NCBI GenBank assembly: GCA_032358165.1
Contig: JAALGY010000015.1
Coordinates: 1,426,001-1,490,000, forward strand
DNA length: 64,000 nt
Source: Diplosphaera chodatii
Taxonomy: Eukaryota; Chlorophyta; Trebouxiophyceae; Prasiolales; Stichococcaceae
Direction: 5' to 3'
Made by a program: the position numbers and the translations under genes. Below the pieces are notes generated by a model. The model was not told where the DNA came from. It made no database searches and saw only the letters and a list, made by a program, of their open reading frames with translations. Positions 48,309 to 59,683 of the stretch are shown one piece after another (the stretch's first letter is position 1; each line of letters starts with the position of its first letter).

Positions 48309-49970
48309 TCATACAGAAGGCGCCATGGGCTGCAACCGATACTCCTCTGCTTCTTGAGGTGCAAGGGCTGAACTGAGCATCGCCTGCGCCTGCCGTTGTG
48401 TATGCACTGGCAGCCACCACCGCCGGTGATCAGTACCAAACACCTGCACATCGACACGCAAAGCACAGTGAGGAGCGCCATGCGTGCTCACGCCGATCTC
48501 TGGCAAGCATGCCCCGAAGCGGTGCACGATGCAGTGACCTGCTCAGCAGGGGCACAGCACACCTCCTCAAAATTTCGTCGCCACCCTTTGTCATACGGCC
48601 ACGATGTGACATATACCTTCTCGTACATCTCAATCGTGGTGCGGTTCTGCAAAGTGCACAGCATCGTACGACTCACAGGGAAGCTATCAGCAGGTTCTCT
48701 GAGTATGCATTCCCAAAGGATGTTGTGACATGCAGAGACTATGCCATCACCGTACAAGGGAGCGCACCTGAGCAACCATGCGAGCATGCATGATGAGGAA
48801 CCCGCAAAGGCTAAGTGAGAAGGCGGCGTCCAGCACGAAGGCTATGAAAAACACGATCGCACTGCACCATAGTGCAGACCAGTGTGGGCGTTGCAGCAAC
48901 ATATGCGATTCTAGTGCGCCTCGACGTGAATGGCATGGTGTCTCCTGACGAGACTGCCAAAGCACTGCACACCTGGTGATGTCCTCAATGTCGCTGACCG
49001 TGAAGAATTTGATGAACGAGCGCATCAGCAGCGCCGTTGCCAGCGTTGCCGCTAGCATAGTGTACAGCAGGAACAGCAGGAAGGCCTTGTAGTTGAGCAG
49101 GCCCACCGTCTGCAGCACCCTGTCAGGGAGCAGCATACGTGGGGTGCCTTGCCGATCTCATGAGCAGCACAGCAGACCATCAGACAACCTCAAAGTGCAC
49201 GCGGACACCGCCTGGGGGTGAGCAAATGCAGGGCGACGGCGCCCGCCATGCACAAGGCGCCCGCGCCACCCACCACAGGCAGTAGTGGTCCATCCGCAGC
49301 ACGCAGCGCCCGCTGACGGAGCAGTGGTGCGCGCGCTCGGGCTTCCACTCCCCGCACTTTTTGCACCAGCGCGGCCGCCGCACGTCCGCGCGGTTCTGGG
49401 TGCGGGCGATGCCGTACGACATCCGCCGCTGCTCGGCCTCGGCTGTCTGTGCAATACGGTCTCAACATCATATTCTGAGTCCAGTGGCATATCGTGTGCA
49501 CTGCCAAGGCCTGTCTGCCTGATGCAGTCCAAACGTGGTTCGCTGGTCACCTCTGGATCTGGGAAGGGCGACCAGCGCGGCGGCACATACCCCGGCGCCG
49601 TGAGGCTGCACGCAAAGTAGCTGTACAGCAACATTGCGATCTGCACACGGGAGGCAGCTGCTTGACGATGCTGATACCATACATCAACGGCATGTGAGAT
49701 GAGCTGCTTTTGCAGCAGGTTGTTGTGCAGCAGCATCGATGAGACACTTGCAGACACCAGAGACTGCAACAACCCCCTCACCGTGAAATTGAATGCGAGG
49801 ACTGCCAGGAGGACAACCACTGCTGTGATGCCGCCGTGCGCGATGTCGCCGCGGGTGCTGGACATGACGGCCCACCAGGACATGCCCACCACCGCCACCA
49901 CGATGACGTACATGATCTTGCCCAGGTGCCGCAGCCAGCGCAGGTACTGAAACGCATCCCAACCCGCCAT
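48309..49970 (-). CDS. zinc-finger DHHC-family protein S-acyltransferase with DHYC motif
   Basis: A membrane palmitoyltransferase. ATG 49970 ([20 protein letters not shown]) leads into TM segments ([33 protein letters not shown]). A cytosolic loop follows ([16 protein letters not shown]), then the cysteine-rich domain [20 protein letters not shown] and [14 protein letters not shown]. Here the usual DHHC is DHYC, as in yeast Akr1. The exon is spliced to [19 protein letters not shown]. Further TMs follow ([20 protein letters not shown]), then the TTxE-type motif [10 protein letters not shown] and [16 protein letters not shown], with a tail ending [10 protein letters not shown] at 48309. All cysteines of the zinc-binding frame visible here are kept. 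The Y substitution need not abolish activity. Confidence 0.92.
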
Positions 49971-50682
49971 GCTCGACTTGGTTGCACAGTGCGGATGGCA
50001 CTGGCCAATCTACTCTGAACATACACCACTACAGCTGCTGCTTGCTGATATCGACGCAGGCTCCGGCATCATGACCGTGCAACCGTTCACTAGCGCACCA
50101 CTTGGTGCGTGACAACCAGGACTGCGGCAATCAGCCTAGAATCATGCCGTGTCTCATCGAAGAGCATACATTGCGACCTTAATTGGCTTGGTGTGGAGGT
50201 TCAAGCGCGGTCACACGCACACTGAATGAACTGAAAGCACACACACAGCAATCTGTACCCTGCAGGAGCTCATTTGCTGGTGCAAAGCGCGAGTCACTAT
50301 ACGACGCACACACGACTCAAGATCATGCAAGTTTGCCGGAGTGGAACAAACTGTAGCTCCACACCATGCAATACAACTAATGACGCTGATACATGACGTT
50401 ATAGTCATGTCACACCTGTTCGATCACATTGGTCCAGCAGGGTTCCACGACTTTGAGCCCGACACGGACCTTATTGCCGGGTCACGTCAGATGGACCGTG
50501 ACAACCATATGTATGCCAGCAACATAGAGTAGCGATGTTGTGACGCTAAGGTGAGTAGATGTTAGCAGCAGCGCACACAGGACAGGACTAGATACTTGTT
50601 ACCGCGAGGGTATAACATGTACACACTACTGTTGCCTTGCATCGTAACAAACAGATGCATCGTCAGAAGCACACTGCCAACA
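49971..50682. other. intergenic, between two minus-strand genes
   Basis: About 712 bases holding the palmitoyltransferase promoter and the 3' UTR of the upstream unknown gene. Locally more AT-rich than the coding regions. I see no exon, RNA gene or repeat. Confidence 0.4.
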
Positions 50683-52578
50683 TCATGACGCCTGTGCTAC
50701 TACCCGTTCTGCCTCGTCCTTTACCTGCTGCAGCCGCTTTGATAGCTCCGCCTGATTTGAGCTAGGTTGCTGCCGCTTCACATCTGCACTTGCAAATTGT
50801 GTGCATCACGTGCGCATGCTGCGACTGTCTGTACATCGTCACATCCGTTAATGATGGCAACTGGCCACAGTGTTGTCACCACTTGCACAAGCTCGTGACA
50901 TATGTAAGCCATGCGCGATGATGCCAAACGAGGCCGCGTACAATTGACACACCCAGCAGCTCACCTTGTATCATGCGATCCAGCAGGTTCCTGAAGAAGT
51001 AGCGGTCGTTCATGGTCAGACGCTCAACAGTGTCTGGCGCTATGTAAACCTGCATGAGACGTGCCATCAGGACGCAGGACTCAACGTTGAGCTATGACGA
51101 TGACAGTACGGCTATGAGAATGGCAGTACGGCAGAGTAGCCACACAGTGCCGTTGACCTCCCCGGCAAATCTCAACATTGCAGGACCTCACCTTCTGTCG
51201 CTCTGATTGTGACTCGCAAGCTAGTAGTGTATTGAGCAACTGGATCTCAGGCCGCAACGTTTTCTGCTTCTCCCCCATTGCGATCGAGATGACCTGCAAG
51301 CAGGCTGTCCTAAAGTCACGCCACCGAGTGGGATGTTTGAGGCCAAGGCAGTGCGGAGAATACAGGAGCAGTACCAGCCAGGCAACTGCATGAAGTGGTT
51401 ATTGGCACCCCATACCTGCTCAAGCTTGCCCGAGACATCAGGGTTGCCCTCTTTCCGAGCCTGGACACGATGGGTGACATCATATGCAATTGCCGCTAAC
51501 GTTGATACAATCTTACAGCAGGGGATCAACATTCAGCAGCAGAGGACCATCAGGGTGCCTCCTGCGCACTCACCATGTCGAGATATGTGCTGGACATGAT
51601 GAAGAACTCCTCGGTCAGCGAGTCGACGTAATCGGCTGCAACGGACTTTGCATCGGGCGCCTGCAGCAGCCGTGCCAGCAGGTCTGTGGCCTGGATCTGC
51701 TGCTTGCGCGCCTCACGGATTGTATCCTGCAGCATGCCGCAGCGGATCAGCACACAAGCCTCCTGAAAGCTGTACTTGCGCCTGCCCTGCTGGTGCACAT
51801 GGCATGCGTCTCCAATACAGCACTTCATTTGCTTAAGGCAGCGACGGCAGATGACCTGTGCTGCATGAGATGTGTTTTTGCTGGCGCGCACTGCTGCTAT
51901 GCCGCAACGATGCCGTTGCTGCAGCACTGGAAAGGAACGCGGCGGATGCTGCAGCACTGATCCACATGTGCCTGCACCAGCTGCTAGCTTGATCACTTGG
52001 ACAGCAGGGTTCTGATGTTGTCATGCATGTCCACAAATGCTCCAGTTGCATACATTATGCATAGTGCGATGCTGTTCACCATGGAGCATGGCGGCTGACG
52101 CCCGCATCAGCATGTGTGCGACAGCAAGACCTTCACCGCTGACTGGCACTCTAAGTACTCTGCCAGCCTCTGTGCACTTGGGGTCGCCCCTCTGTCAGTT
52201 TGACCTGCTAAGCCGCAATCACATCAGCGGAATGATGCCCGCTCTGCACACTGTTAACATTCGCTTGTCAATAGGTAGCATCACCGAGTGCAGATATGAG
52301 CGTGCACACACAAGCTGCACCTGCAGATCTTGTGGCAGATCTCCAGAGATATTGCTGACGTGGGAATGGCCATGGCAACAGGAAAGCCATTCGACGTCCT
52401 CAATCTTCGATCGTTTGAAAGTTGCGTGCTTTGCAAGGCTGTGAAAGTGCCGTCCGTAAGACGTGTCGCTCGCACCAAGACGAATGACCGGGTCACTCCG
52501 ATCGCCGCCGCTGCTGTAAACTTGATCAACCACGCTGGCCGGTCTGCCTTGCAGCAGATTGCGACACAGTACCGCCAT
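50683..52578 (-). CDS. conserved plant/algal-type protein of unknown function, possibly plastid
   Basis: I do not recognise a named family. The last five exons splice cleanly and look well conserved: RKYSFQEACVLIRCGMLQ with ATDLLARLLQAPDAKSVA and SLTEEFFIMSSTYLDM; ARKEGNPDVSGKLEQ; VISIAMGEKQKTLRPEIQLL with NTLLACESQSERQK; VYIAPDTVERLTMNDRYFFR with NLLDRMIQ; and a coiled-coil tail DVKRQQPSSNQ, AELSKRLQQVKDEAERVVAQ, AS, with TGA at 50683-50685. The protein is all-helical with no transmembrane segment and no catalytic motif. ATG 52578 (MAVLCRNLLQGRPASVVD) could give a transit-like leader, but the exons between it and 51780 are not resolved. The pattern reminds me of uncharacterised chloroplast proteins of plants; that is an impression only. 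Confidence 0.6.
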
Positions 52579-52754
52579 GACACTTCATGTCGCCTAGATC
52601 ACTTGGGCCAAGGCAACTGCACACCGCTGCGTCCTGTTCACCACAGCTGCCAATGCTCAGCCCAGCATGCGTGCCGTCGGAGCAGCTTGTCGTTCTGATG
52701 AGTTGAGGGTTGAGCACCGGCGAGCGTGATCGGTGCTCATGCTGCACGAGCAAG

Positions 52755-53825
52755 ATGGGGCTGCTGACGGTGATCAGAAAGGCCAAGAGGAAGGAGAAGG
52801 AGATGCGTCTGCTCATGGTGTAAGTACGCCGTCCATGAGCAGTGAAAGGGTGCCTGCCTGCATCAAGGTGGATGCATCGCGACCCAGCGCGGTTACCACT
52901 GGACCACTTTGACGTGTTCGTCGCCAACTTTATGCTTTGCTGCACTGCAGAGGGCTAGACAACGCTGGAAAGACGACCATCGTGAAGCGCATCAATGGCG
53001 AGGACATCAGCACCGTCAGCCCCACGCTGGGCTTCAACATCAAGACGATGGAGCATAACGGGTGCTATGCAGTCGTTGGACCAGGCACTGGCACACGTGA
53101 GGCATGTTGCATCCTGCTGTGGCGGGTCATGATTGTCAGCTGTGTTATGCAGATATCGCCTGAACGTCTGGGACGTGGGCGGGCAGCGCACCATCCGGTC
53201 CTACTGGCGCAACTACTACGAGTCGACGGACGGCCTCATTTGGGTGGTGGACTCGGCTGACGTGCACCGCATGCAAGACTGTGCCCAGGTGCTGTGACGG
53301 TCATTTCAAGGATTGCGAGTGTGCCGCACGACACTACAAACACGTGTAGCTGTCAAGCACTGCCAGGCGCATCAGCCTCAGCACCCCCTGTCCAGTCAGC
53401 TATATGAATGTGAAACCCATCTAATTCGAAGTTCACTGGCAGGAGCTGGCGGCGCTGATGCTGGAGGACAAGCTGGCGGGCGCCTCGCTGCTCATCTTCG
53501 CCAACAAGCAGGACCTGGCGGGCGCGCTGCCCGTGGACCGCATCGCCGAGGTGTGTGCCCAGACGCAGGGACTGGGCGCATGCTGCTGTGGATCATGAGT
53601 GTATGCTGGCCCTTTGAACAGCCCACAGCTTTGCCATGCACACTTTGTGAAGCTGCCTTGCACCTTGCACAGGAGCTACGGCTCGCGGCCTTGCCCAGTG
53701 CTGCCAGCGGCGCCGCACGTGCCTGGCACATCGTTGGCTGCAGCGCAATCAGCAGCGAGGGTCTCCTCCACGGCTTCGATTGGCTTGTGAAGGACGTGGG
53801 ATCCCGTCTGTACCTGCTGAACTGA
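52755..53825 (+). CDS. ARL2: ADP-ribosylation factor-like GTPase ARL2
   Basis: ARL2 is a small GTPase that works with tubulin cofactors in tubulin folding (plant TITAN5/HALLIMASCH). ATG 52755 opens [20 protein letters not shown], the typical ARL2 start. G1 [18 protein letters not shown] follows across an intron that splits GGT, then the switch I region [19 protein letters not shown]. Next come switch [22 protein letters not shown] and [20 protein letters not shown], then [21 protein letters not shown]4 [16 protein letters not shown], and a C-terminus of [20 protein letters not shown] and [12 protein letters not shown], with TGA at 53823-53825. All GTP-binding motifs are intact. Four or five short introns. 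Confidence 0.95.
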
Positions 53826-54302
53826 AAGCTGGGGAGCATCCCTGCTTCCCAGGCCTGCTTGTGTCAGATGGTGGAAATGCATTGTAGCACTGCTGTACTG
53901 TCGGGGTTAGCAAGGTGTGCACTACCAATCTTCGCTTACCCATGTTACTGCTGTCAAACGATGCGAGTGAAAAGCATGCACCCTGCTACCATGATGTGGC
54001 AACCACGTACAACTTGCCATCAGTGACCAAACCAGATATGAACCTGCGGACCAATCTACGCTACATCTGCCTGCCAAAACAAACATATACATGTGCCGGT
54101 TCGCAGAGCAGCAAACGAGGCTTTGCTGCTTGCATTATTGCATCAATGGCCTTCCTGGGTATCCGCATCTTGCTTGCCGTGTGTTGCATTCTCCTGCCGA
54201 GTGCGCTTGCATGACACTCGAACCGCTGAGCGCCGTCTGATTCTGCACCACACATGGGTGCAGCACTGGGGCCTGCCAATGCCATCGTAGCTGCCAACAT
54301 CA
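53826..54302. other. convergent 3' junction, ARL2 / KAPP-like gene
   Basis: About 477 bases between two stop codons. No gene, repeat or clear poly(A) signal was recognised. Confidence 0.35.
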
Positions 54303-57300
54303 TCACGGCTGCACATGCAGCAGCACCAGCGATACATCATCTCGGCTGCGCTGCGCATGCGCCAGCTGGAGCACTGCCTCCGCGGCCGCCTGCGGGATGT
54401 GCACATATTGACACATCGCCATTGTCGAGGGTGGTTGATGACAGCAAGCAGGTGTGGCGAGGAGGCACAAAGTGGCAGTGGCAGCATGGGACCACCACCA
54501 GCAGCAGCAGCAGCAGCAGCACACGCATTCGAGCGGGGCGCTGCCATGAGCATCCCGAGCCGTGCCTGTGGGCCGTCTGGCAGGAATCGCAGCACCACGT
54601 CCGCCACCGCTGCGGCGTCCGTCACGTCCCACAGGCCATCCGACGCCAGCAGCAGCACCCCGCTGCCGGCGCCCGGCTCCAGTCGGATCACGTTGCTCCT
54701 GCTCGGCTGGCACGACAGCCCCAGATCCTCGTCCTGTGGCGGGCAGCATGTGGCTTGTCAAAGCCTGGGCTGCCGACGACCAGCACGACGATTGCACAAG
54801 TCTGACGTGCGCAAAGCGCATGTGATTGCGATCAGGTGACGTCATGCAGGGGAGCACGACGAAGCTGCGATGTGAAGTGTCACGGGAGCAGGAGGTAGCC
54901 ACCTTGAGGAACTTGTCGCCGAGGCAGCGGGACAGGTTGAGGCCGTACAGGCGGGTGCGCCCCTCCAGCTGGATGCCCATGCCGGCGAGCCGGGCGCGCT
55001 CCTCCTCGCTGGTCCAGCGGTGGTCGCTCGTCAGGACCGTCACCTGTCACCAAAATCGAGCGGGCACGTCAGCACATGACCCACACTGTCACAGCTCCAG
55101 CTGTCACAGCTGCATGCATCCAGGTAAAGCAGGGGATTTGGGCAATCAAGGTCACGATGCAGCAGGTCGCACAGCTGCTGCCCTGCTGCCATGTGCAGGA
55201 TAAGTCGGCGCCGGCTGCTGGACGGCACCTGGGGCGGCGCGCGCGGCGGGGCGGTGGCGACCCAGACGCAGGAGGAGTCGCCCACGTTGGCGGTCTGCAG
55301 GTTGAGGGCGCCCGCCTCGTCCAGCCACGCCAGCGCGGCGGTGGCGGTGCAGCCGTCGTCGCACTCCAGCCCCTGGTCTGTCGCCGCAAACGCCTGCTCC
55401 CACACCCCCGCGTTGGGCGGGTGCCGCTGCGGGGGCCAGACACGGTGTTAGGCTATCAGTTGCGACATCATACCGAGAGAACGCTGCCGTCTCATGCGGC
55501 ACAATATCAAATGGGTCATGCCCAGAAGCTGGACGACCAGATGCATGAGGGGAGGTTGCACTGCACACCAGTCCTGCAGCTGCAAACATGGCTACCTGGA
55601 AGCAGCTGCACTAGCACGCTGAGAGTGGAAGTCGTCAAAAGAGAGGAATGTTGTCGTGTCTTGAATTCACACGAGACAGGATTGCAAAACTCAGGGCACC
55701 CACAGCTTGCAGGATGCCAGGAGCTAGCGCGCACCTGCAGCAGCTGGCGGGGGTCGATGCGGTCGGCCAGCTCGCGTGGCAGCAGCTGCGCGGCCTGCTC
55801 TGCAGCCAGCCGACCGCAGTGCCCGTCGAATACACAGAACAGCGCGGCCAGCGGCTGCTCATCCCCAAAGTCGTCTCGCCCGCCGCTGCTGGCAGCCAAG
55901 CTGCTCAGGCGGGTGTTGAGTCCGCCGCCACTGCCCCGACGTGTGCTGCCCACGCTGTTCTGCCTGCTGCTGCCGCTGCTGTCACGGCGCGTGCCGCCCT
56001 GCTGTTCACTCTGCTCCAGGGCTGCCTCGAAGACCGCAGCGGCTCGCCGGCCAGAGGCGCGTTGCGTGTCGAACAGAATGCTGGCGCCGCCATCATCGAG
56101 TGAAGGCCGGGCGCTGGTGGCGGGCTCCGTGCTGGGGCTGCCCACCGGCGGGGGCTCCGGCTGCGGCGACCACCTGTCGGTGGCGGCCGCCGTCTTGGAG
56201 GGCGGCCGGGCCAGCTGCGTGGCTGCGGCCCAGGGCGGCGGGCTGCCATCTGCGGAGCTACCAGCGGCCATCACTGGTTGCATCATGCGCATGGTACAAA
56301 CATCAAGTGCTGACAAGCTGCATCAGTGGTGTACCACATCGGCGTTGATTGCATGTGGGCCGACGGCAGCTGCCATGGGAACAGGTGCAGCTGGATGCAG
56401 GCACGGCAGGAGCGGTTGACACGGTGCCACACCTGAGGACTCGCCGCCGTACAGCGCCAGGAACTGCTGCAGCGCGGGAGAGGCCTCGCAGGTGGTGGTG
56501 CGCAGCAGGGCGCGCTCCGTCCGGCGCTGCAGGCTGGCGCTGCTGCGCTGCAGCTTGGGCGCCACCAGCAGCAGGTCTGGCACCCACCGGATCACATCTT
56601 CGCACGTCTGCAGGCGCTTTTATCGAGTTGATAACAACCACGCCCAACCAGCCCAGCATTCAGGGTTGCAGATTTCTGCGCTGTGACCAGACACAACAAT
56701 TGGCGAGTGGCTGCTGCGGACCGTCAGACAAGCTAGTTGTACTTGCCACACACCTGGGACCTCCGCTGATGCTCACTTCCCACGCGGGACAGAGCATAGC
56801 CAGTGATGTGCAGGTCTGGCAGGTCGATGGGGCAGGAAATCATCGGCGCAGGCTTGGCCTGCGGGCGCATTTGGCGGCAGTTGAGAGCACTGAAAGCCAG
56901 GCATCTCAGAAACGCTTTCAGAAGTCTCCAGTGAAAGTCAGCGTTACCCCGTGGAGGGAAGGGGCGCGGTGGATGCCATCACGGGAGGGGGTGCGCTGGA
57001 TTGGCGGCGGCGGTGCATTGACACCCGACAGCCGCCGCAGCATTGGCGCCCGCGGTGCCTTCTGCTCAAGCAGCTCCCTTGGCAGGTACGACACCTGCAA
57101 GCATTGTCGAACCACATCGAGTTGATAAACAATCATGGCTCGCAAGGACCTTTAAAACTGGCTCCAGAAATCCAAAGTCACATGTCAGTTGTCAGCATGC
57201 CTGCAGTTCACCCAGATTATGCCGTGAGAGGTGCCGTCTGCTGTGCAGGAGGCAGCACGTGTGCACCTTGATGGCTGTGGAGGTGCCCAGTTGCAGCAGG

Positions 57301-58597
57301 TCGTCGCTGTTGAGGCGGTAGGCCGCGCCGCGCCGCCGCCCGGCGATGCTTATGCGCGTGCCGTTCAGCAGCGTGCCATTCAGGCTCCCGGCATCCGCCA
57401 CCTGGCACCCCAGCACGCCACCGTTCGCCTTCTGTACTGCTGGTGATGGCAGCACGGTGGCATGCTTTGGTTATGCTTTGGTTAGGTTCAACACTGCATG
57501 TCACGGGTGTCCCCGAGCCCTATGTATATGTGTTGGCCGTGCGGCCGGAGCATGCACCACACCTGCCAGCAGCAGGGCGAGCCGTCGTCGGGCTCCAGCC
57601 AGCGCAGGATCAGGTGCGTGCCTGACACCTCCGGGTCGTCCAGCGCCAACGAGTTTGTGCCGAGCCGGCCGATCACCACCTGCACAACCGCAGTGTAAAA
57701 ACATGACACTCACCTACGGCGCTCCGGTGCCTGGTACCACACCTGAGCATCACAGCCAGTGACAAGCACAAGTCAGACAGCGCACTGCAGACTTGCCTGC
57801 CGTGTGTCCTTCTCTGTGGTGTAGGATGCGTCGGTGGATGGGCCTGACACCACAGTCAGCTTCAGCGCAAGCACGCTGTCCGGCTGCGGCGCGCTGGAGG
57901 CAAGCAGCTGCCGCTTCGCCGCCGCAGATGCAGCTGCTGGCTGGTATGACAATCCAGTGTGGGGTTGCTTGTCTTGTGATGCTGGCTGTGGGTGATGGTG
58001 GTCCACAGGCGCGGGTGGCCCGGTCAACTCTGCTAAGTGCGCCAGAGCTGCAGGCTCCGCATCATGCCGCTGCTGCGCTGCAAGGGTCTCGGCGATGTGC
58101 CGCTCTGCCAGCTCCGCTGCGGCAGCACGGATGACTGCTGGGTCGCGCACCTCGACGCTCAGCGAGGACACCGTGGGCGCCTGGGCCAGCTGCTCGCCGT
58201 GCGGCGGGGGGTGCCGCTGGTGGTGCTGCTGGTGGGGGCCGCCCTCCTGCCCCTGCTGCACCAGCGGCGTGCCGGGCGTGGAGGCGCGGCTGTGGGCGGC
58301 CTGCGCGAAGGCCGTGTCCGTGCCGCCGCTCCTGACGGGGCTCCCCAGCAGCAGCGCGTTCAGGCTGCGCGCCGCGGCCGAGCCGGGGCTGCGCACGCCG
58401 CGGGAGGGCGGCGGCGAGTCGCTGCCCGAGCTGGCGGGGCCGGGCCGCAGCGCGGGCAGGCGCGTGGTCGGCGTGGCAGCGCGTGAGAACGCAGCGCCGG
58501 TAGAGGCATGATAGTCCAGCTGCTGGCGGGCCATTGGCGACAGGGGGCTGCTGGGCTGCGGGCCCGCCTGTGGCATCTGCGGCGACTCCACGCTCAT
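54303..58597 (-). CDS. KAPP: FHA-domain PP2C phosphatase, KAPP-like
   Basis: Land-plant KAPP binds phosphorylated receptor kinases through its FHA domain and dephosphorylates them with a PP2C domain. ATG 58597 (MSVESPQMPQAGPQPSSPLS) starts a long Pro/Ser/Ala-rich region. The FHA domain follows (LALKLTVVSGPSTDASYTTE, VVIGRLGTNSLALDDPEVSG, THLILRWLEPDDG, VADAGSLNGTLLNGTRIS) with the GR, SxxH-like and NG signature. PP2C motifs are EHQRRSQTCEDVIRWVPDLL, LFCVFDGHCGRLAAEQA, CTATAALAWL, LQTANVGDSSCVW, DHRWTSEEERARLAGMG, TRLYGLNLSRCLGDKFLK (nearly identical to KAPP), LLLASDGLWDVTDAAAV and RSRDDVSLVLLHVQP, stop at 54303. Odd: the metal-site motif is DGHCG instead of DGHGG. A Ser-rich insert of roughly 150-200 residues splits the N-terminal PP2C part. 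I see no N-terminal membrane anchor. Confidence 0.9.
54498..54521 (-). repeat. CAG/CTG trinucleotide run in KAPP-like gene
   Basis: About eight CAG units on the plus strand, read as CTG/GCT on the gene strand. It lies at an exon-intron border near the PP2C C-terminus; either a short poly-Ala extension or intronic. Confidence 0.75.
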
Positions 58598-59683
58598 GCG
58601 CGCGAGCCGCGGCGCGTTCGTTGCTCGGTGCGTGTGCCCTGGCCGGCTTCAGGCCGACGGCGGGGCGTCCAGTGCCACACGCGAAAGCCAGGGGGCCCAC
58701 TCTACACTGAGCCTCGTGCAATCACATGCCGCCCGTCTGCTGCCTCCGCTCAGTGCAGTGCTGCGTCTGGCCAAGACACCGTAGTGCAGCAGCGCAACAG
58801 CCTGAAGCACTGCCTGTTGTCCAGTATAGGAATCGCGGACTCCGGAACGCCTTAGCTTCACCAGGAACACCAAGGCTCTGGCCTCGCCCGCAGCACGACA
58901 GTCGCGCAAGTCTTCTTGCAGCGGGCACAGCAATCCGCTGAAGCTTCGAGGCCGCGGGCACGGTTTCCTCGACTCACGCAGAGCGCTTTCCCAGGTCGAG
59001 GCACTCCGACCGCGGTGCGCTCAACGGCGCCTTCACCTGCCCACAGACGTGTACTGTAGCAACGTCACTTGCGACTGCTGCCAGCGCACGCTCTGCACAA
59101 CCGCTACAGCTTGCGACCTTGCGTAACGCAGCGCAGTGCAGGGGCAGAAAGATCGCTGCCAGCGCACCCGGGGTCCCAGCCCCTCTCGGGCCTTTGTTGC
59201 GCCCTGTTCACGCAGAAGCACCTCCTACAGATGCTGCACACTGTTTATCGGCCACGTGCATGCATCCGCTCTGGCACATGCGTGTGATTGACGGCCTTGT
59301 CGGGTTTGATTGCCGAGGTTGAAACCTCGCTAGTTGACGTTCAACACAACGCGGGGCAGCGCATACTACAACACGTGTTCACACTGCGAAATGACTGGCC
59401 TGTAGCAGATCAGCACCGCCGCAGTATGATCTATCTTGCCGAACCTCGGCATGCAGCAGCATGCGCAGCGTCATGTAGTCGCCTGGAGATCAACATGCTG
59501 CCTGCCTCTGGCAGCATGTAGGCATGCGTGCGCAGACTTGACACATGCAGTCTGATCGGCAGCCGCAGCTGAAGCCGCTCCTGTATGGCATGCTCAATGT
59601 CGTCAGGTGAGGCTGGGGGGCGCACAGACCATGTGTGATCTTCAACGGTGACAGCCGAGCCCTGAGGGAGCCAAAGCTACAGG
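58598..59683. other. divergent intergenic region, KAPP-like gene / sugar transporter
   Basis: The longest gap in the window, about 1.09 kb. Short open frames on both strands show no recognisable motif. It should contain both promoters and 5' UTRs, possibly with 5' UTR introns. Confidence 0.4.

Noticed and set aside
49971..50682. A possible tRNA or small RNA gene in the gap
   Set aside because: No cloverleaf with the conserved GTTCRA loop or box A/box B spacing could be found.
55076..56419. A 447-codon open frame on the plus strand
   Set aside because: It is the antisense shadow of the FHA-PP2C gene. The minus strand carries recognisable PP2C motifs here and the plus frame has none.
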